From NCBI GenBank assembly GCA_900770525.1, contig CAAHDT010000023.1:1-64000 (forward strand): a stretch of DNA of 64,000 bases, given 5' to 3'. Below are positions 44,993-52,998 of the stretch, one piece after another. This DNA comes from Candidatus Gastranaerophilales bacterium (GTDB lineage Bacteria; Cyanobacteriota; Vampirovibrionia; Gastranaerophilales; Gastranaerophilaceae). Both the position numbers and the translations under genes were made by a program. Position 1 is the first letter of the stretch. Each line of letters opens with the position of its first letter. The notes under the pieces were generated by a model. The model made no database searches and was not told where the DNA came from. It saw nothing but the letters and a program-made list of their open reading frames with translations.

Positions 44993-45637
44993 ATGATGGA
45001 CAGCGTAATTAAAGACATAAACCCAGTATTACAAATGCTTATAGTAATGACGGTATTTTCACTAATACCGCTAGTATTCTGCTGTATGACAAGTTTTTTG
45101 AGATTTGTCATAGTGTTTTCAATGCTTAAAACAGCACTTGGTACCCAATCTGTTCCACCATCAATTGTAATTGTCGGTTTATCAATGATTTTAACATTTT
45201 TTACTATGGGACCAACCTTTCAAAAAATGTACGATATGGGTAGTGTTCCATATCAAAAAAACCAAAATATAGTAATGGCGATAGATGAAGGTTCTAAACC
45301 GTTAAAAGAGTTTATGATGAAACAAACCCGAGAATCCGATTTGGCATTTTTTATCCAGCTATCAAAAAAACAAGCTCCAACAAGTCCTGACGAAATTTCT
45401 ATTTGGGAAGTTGCACCCGCATACATAATGAGTGAATTAAAAACAGCTTTCGAAATAGGTTTTGTAATATTTGTTCCGTTCATAGTACTAGACTTGGTTG
45501 TTGCAAATATCTTGCTAGCACTTGGTATGTTCATGTTATCACCAACAATTATATCCCTGCCGTTCAAATTACTTATATTCATTGCGGTTGACGGATGGGC
45601 ATTAATCGTACAGGGATTAGTTACAAGTTACAACTAG
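44993..45637 (+). CDS. fliP: Flagellar export gate protein FliP
   Basis: A 214-aa core component of the export gate (FliP5FliQ4FliR1) in the inner membrane. Seen: MLIVMTVFSLIPLVFCCMTS, FLRFVIVFSMLKTALGTQSV, PPSIVIVGLSMILTFFTMGP, the periplasmic segment, then PAYIMSELKTAFEIGFVIFV, PFIVLDLVVANILLALGMFM and LPFKLLIFIAVDGWALIVQG, all strong FliP signatures. It has no separate signal peptide, as in the shorter FliP forms. Two adjacent ATGs (44993, 44996) follow GAGGA closely. Confidence 0.96.
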   Translation: MMDSVIKDINPVLQMLIVMTVFSLIPLVFCCMTSFLRFVIVFSMLKTALGTQSVPPSIVIVGLSMILTFFTMGPTFQKMYDMGSVPYQKNQNIVMAIDEGSKPLKEFMMKQTRESDLAFFIQLSKKQAPTSPDEISIWEVAPAYIMSELKTAFEIGFVIFVPFIVLDLVVANILLALGMFMLSPTIISLPFKLLIFIAVDGWALIVQGLVTSYN

Positions 45638-45655
45638 AAATTTTGAGGTAATAAA

Positions 45656-46147
45656 ATGGTTGAAATCTTAGCAGAATACTTAGCAAAAGGATTTATGATA
45701 ATGCTTACAATATCAATGCCTTGTGTATTGGTTGCAGCCGGAATTGGTTTGGTTGTAGGTATTTTGCAAGCGGTTACCCAAGTACAGGAACAAACAATTG
45801 CAGCAGCGCCTAAAATTCTAGGTGTTTTCCTTGTAATTGTAATTGGCGGTTTCGGGTTTATACGATTATTAACTAATTTCTTTACGGATGGAATGGCTTT
45901 AGCGTTTAACGTTGTACCTAAAAATGACTCATATGTTTTAGCAGCTGATTATCATCAATACACTTCAACCTATGGTGGAATATCTTCAAGCAAATTAAAA
46001 TCAAAGTCCGATATAGACTATTTAATGAAAAACCCGGGAAAAATCCCTTACATAGACAAGTCTGAAAGAATTAAAAACATCCGTTCTAACAGAACAGCAA
46101 ATCCTCAGCCCGATTTAGTTGAAAGAAAAACAATTTACGGCAGATAG
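45656..46147 (+). CDS. fliQ: Flagellar export gate protein FliQ with long tail
   Basis: Residues 1-88 are a normal FliQ with two membrane helices: GFMIMLTISMPCVLVAAGIG, VGILQAVTQVQEQTIAAAPK and ILGVFLVIVIGGFGFIRLLT. FliQ is normally about 89 aa; here the chain runs on to 163 aa with a hydrophilic tail of about 75 residues (from VVPKNDSYVL to RKTIYGR) that is basic and rich in Ser, Asn and Tyr. No stop or frameshift marks the join, and fliR begins 8 bases after the stop, so the tail is part of the gene. The tail's role is unknown. Confidence 0.92.
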   Translation: MVEILAEYLAKGFMIMLTISMPCVLVAAGIGLVVGILQAVTQVQEQTIAAAPKILGVFLVIVIGGFGFIRLLTNFFTDGMALAFNVVPKNDSYVLAADYHQYTSTYGGISSSKLKSKSDIDYLMKNPGKIPYIDKSERIKNIRSNRTANPQPDLVERKTIYGR

Positions 46148-46155
46148 GAGCATAA

Positions 46156-46944
46156 ATGGACGGATTTTACATCGAACTTGCAAAATTATTTCCGCAATTA
46201 AATGCCTCTTTGTTATCAGGCATTTATATCTTTGCGCGAATAATCGGCTTTTTCAGGTTCGCTCCTGTTTTTAACAGGAAAGAAATCCCTGGAATGGTAA
46301 AATTAGCTCTGGCTTTAATGTTTACCGTTATTCTCATCTGCCTTATTCAACCACCTGTAAATGTAATTAAAAACGCACAAGATTCAATGTTATTATCAAT
46401 AATTTTAAACTTTGCAGTAGGAGCTATGATTGGTTATATGGCTCAGTTAATTCTAATCGCAATTGAAGCCGGAGCAGATATGATAAACATGCAAATGGGA
46501 CTTTCTTCTGCAATGGTATTAGATCCGACAACATCCTCTCAAGTATCCATTCTTACCAAATTAATTTCCTTACTCGGGTTATTAATATTTATCGAACTTG
46601 GAGGAATTTATTGGTTAATAAAAGCATTAATAAGAAGTTTTGAAATATTTCCATTGTATGCAACAACCTTGCCGCTTGCAAAAGTCGTTAATATGGAATA
46701 TTTAATTAAAATGACTTCAAACGTATTGTATATGGGCTTACAAGTTGCATCTCCGGTATTACTTGCTACATTAGGACAAGATATTATTTTGGGTGTAATT
46801 TCTAAAACCGCTCCACAAGTAAACGTGTTTCAGTTGAGTTTCTTATTCAAGCCGGTATTTGGAGCCGCAATCCTTGTATGGATTATGCCAATGCTATTAA
46901 ACATAATAAGTGATTACTTCTTAAGTTATGCAAATATCTTTTAA
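46156..46944 (+). CDS. fliR: Flagellar export gate protein FliR
   Basis: A 262-aa membrane protein with six or more helices: SGIYIFARIIGFFRFAPVFN, RKEIPGMVKLALALMFTVIL, GAMIGYMAQLILIAIEAGAD, the signature MINMQMGLSSAMVLDPTTSS, and the C-terminal VASPVLLATLGQDIILGVIS. FliR completes the FliPQR gate. GGAG precedes the ATG. Last gene of the cluster in this window; flhB and flhA, which often follow, are absent. Confidence 0.95.
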   Translation: MDGFYIELAKLFPQLNASLLSGIYIFARIIGFFRFAPVFNRKEIPGMVKLALALMFTVILICLIQPPVNVIKNAQDSMLLSIILNFAVGAMIGYMAQLILIAIEAGADMINMQMGLSSAMVLDPTTSSQVSILTKLISLLGLLIFIELGGIYWLIKALIRSFEIFPLYATTLPLAKVVNMEYLIKMTSNVLYMGLQVASPVLLATLGQDIILGVISKTAPQVNVFQLSFLFKPVFGAAILVWIMPMLLNIISDYFLSYANIF

Positions 46945-46992
46945 AAAATTTATACATTATAACTAAACATGTTTTTATCCAATTAAAATAGT

Positions 46993-47016
46993 AAAAGAAG
47001 TGTAAAACTTCTTTTG
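46993..47016 (+). terminator. Terminator after the fli cluster
   Basis: AAAAGAAGT and ACTTCTTTT pair around a short loop 50 bases after the fliR stop. Confidence 0.6.
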
Positions 47017-47102
47017 GTTCATTTTCTCTTCTTTTGCATTAAATAAGAGAAAAAATAGCATTCCAAAGCACAATTTAAAAATTGCTTTGTACACAATATC
47101 AG

Positions 47103-47744
47103 TTACTTATAAATATCTTGAATATATTCAATTCCGCCTTTATCTATAGGGAGGCAATATGAAATATTGGAATGGAAATAGTATGAACCACTGTTGTGGC
47201 GCATTAGTAAAATACTAAACAAGTCTTCTCCGGCTTTGTTTGGACCTTTCGGTCCATTAACGTCAACTGCGAAAAATGGAGTTCGGCTGCCGTTTGGAGC
47301 TTTGAAAATAATTATGCTGCTTCCGTTTTCCATAAGGAAAATATCATCTTCTTTACTAATCATTCTTTCAAAAAAGCCTGAACATCTTTTGTCTGTTGGA
47401 TATTTTTCGTATGTGCCGACACAACCTTGTTCTAAGCCATTGTTTTGACAATACTTCTTGATTTTCATGTTGTTAACGAATGATCTGTAAAAATTGTCAC
47501 AGTTTGAAAGGTCTGAGTCACCGGAATCCGAATAATAACACCCAGTAGAACCGGACATATCCGCTACCGTAGAAACCAGTGTATTAGAATAAATTGTGTA
47601 AATATTTCGAAAAGCATTTTTCATTTCTTGCTTTTTTATTGTTTCGGTAGCTTTAATTGTTCCGACAATAACCGTAATGATAAATGTTATCATTAATATA
47701 ACTAATGTTTTGCTATTATTTCTATTGTTGCGTTTTAGGGTCAT
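47103..47744 (-). CDS. Pilin-like protein lacking the cleavage motif, 213 aa
   Basis: An N-terminal membrane helix (TLVILMITFIITVIVGTIKA) is followed by a helix like a pilin stalk (AFRNIYTIYSNTLVSTVADM) and a Cys-containing globular part. FFAVDVNGPKGPNKAGEDLF matches the IIFDTNGSKNPNKFGADAFA block of the prepilin at 52999-53763 (D-x-N-G-x-K-x-P-N-K-x-G-x-D-x-F). The FTLAEV prepilin peptidase site is missing, so it would stay as a membrane-anchored, pilin-related protein. Its ATG overlaps the ilvB stop (TAATG), so it is translated after ilvB. Confidence 0.7.
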   Translation of the reverse strand: MTLKRNNRNNSKTLVILMITFIITVIVGTIKATETIKKQEMKNAFRNIYTIYSNTLVSTVADMSGSTGCYYSDSGDSDLSNCDNFYRSFVNNMKIKKYCQNNGLEQGCVGTYEKYPTDKRCSGFFERMISKEDDIFLMENGSSIIIFKAPNGSRTPFFAVDVNGPKGPNKAGEDLFSILLMRHNSGSYYFHSNISYCLPIDKGGIEYIQDIYK

Positions 47745-49390
47745 TATACGATTTCCATAGGTTCTACGTTACAGTTTATTATATAAGGTGTGTTTTCTGA
47801 AAACACCTTCGGCAATGCTTTTGTCAAATCTTCTGTCGTGTTGATGTTTATCGCAGGAATGTTATATGATTCAGCTAACTTTGTAAAATCAGGATTTGAT
47901 ATCTTTGTTTCGGAATAACGTTTTTCAAATCCTTTTTGTTGCAATTGTCGAACCATTCCAAGATAACCGTTGTTTATGATAAATATTTTAATCGGCAAAT
48001 TGTAATCTTTGCATACAGCAAGTTCTTGTTCATTCATTTGGAAAGACCCGTCGCCTGCGATACAAATTACAGGTGCTTTGTCGAGTGCAATCGATGCCCC
48101 GATTGCGGCAGGAAAGCCAAACCCCATTGTGCCGGAACCACCTGATGTTAAAAATTGTCCTGCTCTTTTAAATTTGTAATTTTGCGCTGTCCAAAGTTGA
48201 TGTTGTCCGACCTCCGTCGTGACAATCATATCCATATCTTTTGTATATTCATAAATTTTTTGTATAACTTCGTATGAATGCATTTTATCTGAAATTTTAG
48301 AGTTAACTTTGTTGTGCTTCTTTAACCCTTGCACATGTTCTAACCAAGTACTAAAGTTCCAATTTTTATCTTTCGAGTCAAGAATTTTATTCATTTCTTT
48401 CAAGACTGTTCCGGCATCACCTGTAATTGAATCGGAAGCCGGCACATTGTTTGAAATCTCGTTTTCATTAATATCCAGTTGAATAAATTTTCTCTCCAAT
48501 TCTTTTTCTTTAAAGCAGCAAGTAATTCTGTCATTTAACCTTGCCCCGATAGAAAGGATTAAGTCAGACTCCTTTAAGGTTTGGTTAGCTGCGTATGAGC
48601 CGAAAATTCCAATCATGCCTGCATAATTTTCGTCATCTTGCGGGTATGTTCCTAAGCTCATAAGAGTGTTAACAACCGGAATTTCTAATTGTTTGACAAA
48701 ATTATATAATTCTTTTTCGCAATGAGAATGGACAACTCCACCACCCGCTATAACAACAGGATTTTTAGCATTAATAATTTCTGACAAAACTCCAGCTAGA
48801 TTTCCTTTAATCACAGATTGCTCTTTTATTAAGTCAGGTGTTTTTTCAACAAATTCAACTTGTTCTGTAAATACGTTTTTTGCCATATCGACAACTACAG
48901 GTGCTTTCTTACCTGAGGTTGCGCAATTAAACGCTTTGTATAAAGTATCTTGGATTTGTTCCGCTGATGTTATTTGAAAACCTGCTTTTGTACAAGATTT
49001 TGTTATATCAAGAATATTAACTTCCTGAAAAGCATTTTTACCGATTAGAGATGAAAATACTTGTCCGGTTAAAACTACAAGAGGATAACCATCTAGGTAT
49101 GCATTTGCAATCCCTGAAACGGTATTAGCAGCCCCGGGACCTGATGTTACAAGAACGACTCCACATTTTCCGGATACTCTGGCATAACCTTCTGCGGCGT
49201 GAACGGCGGCTTGTTCGTGCCTTACCAGAATGTGTTTTATGTCGTTTTGTTTAAACAGTTCGTCATAAATACTCAGCACAATTCCACCGGGGTAGCCAAA
49301 AATTGTATCAACTCCCAAGGTTTTTAGCGTTTTTACAATTATTTGTGCTCCGGTTAAGGTTTTTGTACTTTCTATATTTATTACTGCCAT
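47744..49390 (-). CDS. ilvB: Acetolactate synthase, large subunit
   Basis: A 548-aa thiamine-diphosphate enzyme that joins two pyruvates (or pyruvate and 2-oxobutyrate) in valine, leucine and isoleucine synthesis. The N-terminal domain has TIFGYPGGIVLSIYDEL and the catalytic Glu in VRHEQAAVHAAEGYAR; the middle has the FAD-binding-type fold; the C-terminal domain has FLTSGGSGTMGFGFPAAIGA, the TPP motif GDGSFQMNEQELAV and INNGYLGMVRQ. The last four signatures are typical of biosynthetic IlvB rather than catabolic AlsS. The regulatory small subunit IlvN is not adjacent; a pilin-like gene is coupled instead. AAAGGG precedes the ATG. Confidence 0.94.
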   Translation of the reverse strand: MAVINIESTKTLTGAQIIVKTLKTLGVDTIFGYPGGIVLSIYDELFKQNDIKHILVRHEQAAVHAAEGYARVSGKCGVVLVTSGPGAANTVSGIANAYLDGYPLVVLTGQVFSSLIGKNAFQEVNILDITKSCTKAGFQITSAEQIQDTLYKAFNCATSGKKAPVVVDMAKNVFTEQVEFVEKTPDLIKEQSVIKGNLAGVLSEIINAKNPVVIAGGGVVHSHCEKELYNFVKQLEIPVVNTLMSLGTYPQDDENYAGMIGIFGSYAANQTLKESDLILSIGARLNDRITCCFKEKELERKFIQLDINENEISNNVPASDSITGDAGTVLKEMNKILDSKDKNWNFSTWLEHVQGLKKHNKVNSKISDKMHSYEVIQKIYEYTKDMDMIVTTEVGQHQLWTAQNYKFKRAGQFLTSGGSGTMGFGFPAAIGASIALDKAPVICIAGDGSFQMNEQELAVCKDYNLPIKIFIINNGYLGMVRQLQQKGFEKRYSETKISNPDFTKLAESYNIPAININTTEDLTKALPKVFSENTPYIINCNVEPMEIV

Positions 49391-49411
49391 ATATAACCCT
49401 TTGTTTTGAAA

Positions 49412-50740
49412 TTATTTTTCAGGAACAAGAATTGATAGAACTGAATTTTTCAAATTTAAATACTTTTTAATTGAATTATTTAAGTCGTCGATTGTGATAT
49501 CTTCTAAGTCTTTCAAATAATCTTCGATTAGTTTTAAGTTTTCGCAAACTGTTGTGTAGTAACCGATAGTTTCTCCTATTTCAGAAACTGTTTCCGCAGA
49601 ATATGCAAATCTTGATTTAATTTTCTTCTTTGCTTTTAAAATTTCTGCATTAGTTATTGGTTTAGTCAGTAACCCTTCTAATTCTTTTTCTACAAGTTCT
49701 ATCGCTAAATCTTTCTTTTCTGGTTTGCAATTAGCTTGAATAAAGAAGTTATTTCCATATTTGAATTGATAATGTTCGGAATTTATCATATTAAAAATTG
49801 GTTCAGGCTGCTTTTCAATTAAGTTTTGGTACAATCTTGAACTTGTTCCGTCGCCTAAGATAATACTAATCATATCAAGACATATTGTCCCTTTGATATC
49901 TGCTGCTTTTGGACCTAACCAGCCATACATAAAGTATACAGTATTAACGTGAGCAGAGTTTGTTATAACTTTTTTCTCCTGAACCGGAGCATCAGGCTCG
50001 TTAATATGTTTTGGAGCATTTTTTCTACCCTTAAAGTCAAACTCTTTGATAACCTTGTTTAAAATTTCCTCTTTATCAAAATCACCAACAATTATAGTTG
50101 TCATATTTTCAGGAGAATAGAATGTTTGGTAATAATCCATAATATCTTCTCGAGTAACTTGAGAGATAATTTCCGGAGTGCCGATTACATCTCTTTTGTA
50201 AGGGTGTTTTGTGTACATATTGAAGTTGCAGGCATTGTAAATTTTAGTCCAGTTTTGGTCTTTTCTCATTCTGATTTCTTCAATAACAACATGGCGTTCT
50301 CTTTTGTCTGTAACGTTTTTGTCATTCAGGTCAAATGGAGCACCAATTTCTTCGTAAGGAAGAATAGGGTCAAGCATCATATCAGCATGAAGTTCTATTG
50401 CAAGATTTAAGTCTTTATTCTTTTCGCCTTTTGGTAGGGTCACATAATAGAAAGTATAATCTTTCCAAGTTGCAGCGTTTACAATAGCGCCTTTTGCCTC
50501 TAAAGTTCTGTCAAAATATCCGGCAGGATGTTTATGTGTTCCTTTGAACATAAGATGTTCCAAAAAATGTGAAATCCCGTTGTTTTTGTCGTTTTCGTTT
50601 ATAGAACCTGTTTTCACCCAAGTGCTGACATTTGCCATATCGCCTTCTTTATGAGCTAAAACAATGGTGTGTCCGTTTTCTCTAACGTACACTTCAACAT
50701 CTTCTGTTAAAAACGGATATTTTACCAAACTTTTTTCCAT
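49412..50740 (-). CDS. M16 family zinc peptidase
   Basis: A 442-aa inverzincin peptidase. The zinc motif HxxEH is His58-Phe-Leu-Glu61-His62 (GISHFLEHLMFKGT), with the third ligand Glu in ERHVVIEEIRMRKD (about 138-145). The second, inactive half begins near 230 with VNTVYFMYGWLGP. It resembles bacterial PqqL/processing-peptidase-like enzymes that degrade or trim short proteins. No signal peptide is seen, so it is probably cytoplasmic. The start is the ATG at 50740, 6 bases after AGAGG. Divergent from nanE. Confidence 0.92.
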   Translation of the reverse strand: MEKSLVKYPFLTEDVEVYVRENGHTIVLAHKEGDMANVSTWVKTGSINENDKNNGISHFLEHLMFKGTHKHPAGYFDRTLEAKGAIVNAATWKDYTFYYVTLPKGEKNKDLNLAIELHADMMLDPILPYEEIGAPFDLNDKNVTDKRERHVVIEEIRMRKDQNWTKIYNACNFNMYTKHPYKRDVIGTPEIISQVTREDIMDYYQTFYSPENMTTIIVGDFDKEEILNKVIKEFDFKGRKNAPKHINEPDAPVQEKKVITNSAHVNTVYFMYGWLGPKAADIKGTICLDMISIILGDGTSSRLYQNLIEKQPEPIFNMINSEHYQFKYGNNFFIQANCKPEKKDLAIELVEKELEGLLTKPITNAEILKAKKKIKSRFAYSAETVSEIGETIGYYTTVCENLKLIEDYLKDLEDITIDDLNNSIKKYLNLKNSVLSILVPEK

Positions 50741-50817
50741 ATATAAACCTCTGCTTTTCATATTTTTTGAATTATTAAATTTCATTATTATTATACACTA
50801 AATATAATTTTTTATAC

Positions 50818-50829
50818 TATAATATAAGC
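50818..50829 (+). promoter_or_regulatory. -10 box of leaderless nanE
   Basis: TATAAT (50818-50823) ends 6 bases before the nanE ATG at 50830, and no ribosome binding site intervenes. Confidence 0.55.
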
Positions 50830-51519
50830 ATGGATATGATTAATCGTTTAGAACACAAGGTAGTGGTTTCTGTTCAGGCAATGCCAAGTGAGCCATTGTA
50901 TTTAGAAAAATGTATGGTTGCTATGATGAAATCCGTTATTAAAGGCGGTGCAGGCGGATTAAGAGTCGCAGGGGCAAGAGATGTTGCAAATGCGAAAAAT
51001 CTTTTTGATGTGCCGGTAATTGGTCTGACTAAACCGGATGTTATTCCGAAAAATTGGCAAGAAATAGTGTACATTACACCAACCTTAAAAGAAGTTATCT
51101 CACTGGTTGACGCCGGAGCAGATATCGTTGCTTTTGATGGTACTATGAGAAAACGAGAGGGCGGATGTACCTTAGAAGAAATCATCAAATATATAAGAAT
51201 AAATAAACGTGTGTCCATGGCAGATATTTCAACTCTTGAAGAGGGTGTTAATGCCGCTAAATTAGGCGCAAACATTTTGTCAACAACACTTTCCGGTTAT
51301 ACAATGGAATCTCAAAATGTTTCCCAAACCGAACCTGATTTTAATTTGTTAGAAGCGCTTGTAAAAGAAACAGACAAGCCTGTTGTGTTGGAAGGTAGAA
51401 TTTGGGAGCCTTGGCAAGTTGACAAAGCGTTTGAATTAGGGGCGCATTGCGTTGTCATCGGTTCGGCAATCACCAGACCGCAATTAATAACCAAGCGTTT
51501 TGTCCAGAGGAAAGTTTAA
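50830..51519 (+). CDS. nanE: N-acylglucosamine-6-phosphate 2-epimerase
   Basis: A 229-aa (beta/alpha)8 enzyme that converts N-acetylmannosamine-6-phosphate to N-acetylglucosamine-6-phosphate in sialic acid and amino-sugar breakdown. Seen: VVVSVQAMPSEPLYLEKCMV at the N-terminus (VSxQA-xxEPL is a NanE hallmark), KGGAGGLRVAGARDVA, DIVAFDGTMRKREGG (catalytic Asp/Arg region), SMADISTLEEGVNAAKLGAN, VLEGRIWEPWQVDKAFELGA and VVIGSAITRP. First gene of a likely three-gene operon with the ROK kinase and a 74-aa protein. Confidence 0.93.
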   Translation: MDMINRLEHKVVVSVQAMPSEPLYLEKCMVAMMKSVIKGGAGGLRVAGARDVANAKNLFDVPVIGLTKPDVIPKNWQEIVYITPTLKEVISLVDAGADIVAFDGTMRKREGGCTLEEIIKYIRINKRVSMADISTLEEGVNAAKLGANILSTTLSGYTMESQNVSQTEPDFNLLEALVKETDKPVVLEGRIWEPWQVDKAFELGAHCVVIGSAITRPQLITKRFVQRKV

Positions 51520-51537
51520 ATAAGTAAGGAAGTTTTT

Positions 51538-52410
51538 ATGAAAAAAGCGTTAACAATCGATGTCGGTGGGACAAAGGTTTATAATACAATTGTAAATGAG
51601 CACGGAGAAATTCTATCGGAAATAGAAAAACACCATACTCCAAAAACCTTTGAGGAAATTGAATTATTATTTAAGGAAATAATTAAAAAATACGAAGATG
51701 AAGTCGATATTGTTGCTTTTTCTACGTGTGGTGCGGTTAATAACACAAACGATGCGATTTTGGGCTCAACCGGAAATATTGCAAAGGGCTATCCTAATAT
51801 GGATTTTAAGTCTTTAAGTAAGAAAAAAGTTTTTGTAGAAAATGATGCTAATTGTGCTGCTTGGGCAGAACATGTTATAGGAGCCTCAAAAGGTTGTGCT
51901 TATTCTGTTATGTTGACTCTTGGAACAGGCGTTGGGGGTGGGATAATTCTTGACAATAAATTGTATAAAGGCAAAAGTGGCGCCGCAGGAGAAGTGCACT
52001 TCAAAATGATGAGGAATAAACACAGACCTTGTACTTGTGGAAGTTGGGACTGTTTTGAAGCGTATGCTTCAGGCATGGGGTTAAAACACACAGCAGAAGA
52101 AATGACAGGAAACAAAGATGTCACAACATATGATGTCATTGATGGTCTAAAAAACAATGATAAATTAATGACAGATATTTTTAATGTTTGGCAAAACGAT
52201 ATTTTAGACGGCATTATAGGATTAGCCAATATTTTTGACCCTGATGTTTTTGTACTTTCAGGCTCAATGGCTGAGTTCGTTGACGTGGATTATTTGACCC
52301 AAAAGACTAATGAAGTAATCGTTACTCAACCGACTAAAGTTGTAAAGGGTGTTGCAGGAAATTATTCAGGTATGATTGGTGCCGGACTTTTGGCTTTGGG
52401 GGTTAAGTAG
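51538..52410 (+). CDS. nanK: ROK-family sugar kinase, NanK-like
   Basis: A 290-aa sugar kinase of the ROK family. The ATP site has TIDVGGTKVYNTIVNEHGEI; the catalytic Asp lies in VENDANCAAWAEHV (about 101-114); LGTGVGGGIILDNKLYKGKS follows; the ROK zinc motif is CTCGSWDCFEAYASG (about 166-180), with the first His in GEVHF. Next to nanE, N-acetylmannosamine kinase is the best guess, but glucokinase is not excluded. GGAAG precedes the ATG. The sialate aldolase nanA is not in the window. Confidence 0.85.
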   Translation: MKKALTIDVGGTKVYNTIVNEHGEILSEIEKHHTPKTFEEIELLFKEIIKKYEDEVDIVAFSTCGAVNNTNDAILGSTGNIAKGYPNMDFKSLSKKKVFVENDANCAAWAEHVIGASKGCAYSVMLTLGTGVGGGIILDNKLYKGKSGAAGEVHFKMMRNKHRPCTCGSWDCFEAYASGMGLKHTAEEMTGNKDVTTYDVIDGLKNNDKLMTDIFNVWQNDILDGIIGLANIFDPDVFVLSGSMAEFVDVDYLTQKTNEVIVTQPTKVVKGVAGNYSGMIGAGLLALGVK

Positions 52411-52413
52411 TCG

Positions 52414-52638
52414 ATGGGAAAGTCCAAAAAAAGAAGTTTTCAACTTGGAATAAATGACAGAGTTACGAACCTTTCCAGAGAAGATGCCGTATTGGCGGCT
52501 GTAGATGCTTTGCGCAAACCAAGAGGAAGACATGAGGCGTATAATCTGATTACATTATTTGGACTTTCTGCAGAAGAATTATTAGAATCCGGTGCAAGTT
52601 ACGAAACGGTTATGAGCTTGCACGGGATTGTAGATTAA
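52414..52638 (+). CDS. Small hypothetical protein, 74 aa
   Basis: A basic N-terminus (MGKSKKRSFQLGINDR) is followed by helices, with ALRKPRGRHEAYNLITLFGL in the middle and AEELLESGASYETVMSLHGI at the end. It begins 3 bases after the ROK gene stop, so it is cotranscribed. No known domain; the ending suggests a helical fold, possibly nucleic-acid or ribosome related because of its Arg/Lys content. Confidence 0.6.
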   Translation: MGKSKKRSFQLGINDRVTNLSREDAVLAAVDALRKPRGRHEAYNLITLFGLSAEELLESGASYETVMSLHGIVD

Positions 52639-52883
52639 TTTGTTTTCTCAAGTTCTTTGATATCTAATTTATAACCCAATATCTCACAAATAAGTACCAT
52701 TTCAGAAAATTTTATTGAACCTTTTTCTATTTTTGCTCTGACGTTAAATCTGGAATATTCTTTGCCGGAAAGTTTGCTCATTTGTCTTGCAAGTTCAGCA
52801 ATGGTAATTCGTTTCCTTAGTAAAAGCAGTCTTACAAGTTCGTTTATATTTGTCTGTGTATCAATATCAATATTTATTGCCAT
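52635..52883 (-). CDS. Small HTH (XRE-like) regulator, 82 aa
   Basis: A helix-turn-helix protein. RLLLLRKRITIAELARQMSK is followed by the recognition helix region EYSRFNVRAKIEKGSIKFSE and the closing helix MVLICEILGYKLDIKEL, the five-helix plan of Cro/C1-type proteins. Its stop overlaps that of the 74-aa gene by 4 bases. The promoter has TATAAT 6 bases before the ATG and no ribosome binding site. It is divergent from a prepilin gene whose promoter carries an 18-bp palindrome, so control of that gene is plausible. Confidence 0.75.
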   Translation of the reverse strand: MAINIDIDTQTNINELVRLLLLRKRITIAELARQMSKLSGKEYSRFNVRAKIEKGSIKFSEMVLICEILGYKLDIKELEKTN

Positions 52884-52895
52884 TGGTACATTATA
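52884..52895 (-). promoter_or_regulatory. -10 box of the leaderless HTH regulator gene
   Basis: On the minus strand TATAAT (52890-52895) ends exactly 6 bases before the ATG at 52883. Confidence 0.55.
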
Positions 52896-52912
52896 TGCTA
52901 TTTGTTAAAATA

Positions 52913-52971
52913 TTGACATTATCAGGTAAATAGTTTATTATGTTAAAATATAATTAACATAATAAACTATT
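52913..52971 (+). promoter_or_regulatory. Prepilin promoter with 18-bp perfect palindrome
   Basis: TTGACA (52913-52918), a 17-base spacer and TATTAT (52936-52941). The -10 box lies in the left arm of a perfect inverted repeat: 52929-52946 with 52954-52971, 7-base centre. TGTTAAAATAT occurs at 52903-52913 and 52941-52951, in line on the same strand. The layout fits an operator for the divergent HTH protein; as RNA it would also form a long hairpin in the leader. Confidence 0.7.
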
Positions 52972-52998
52972 ATCACCATTTATTTAAGGAATGTTACA

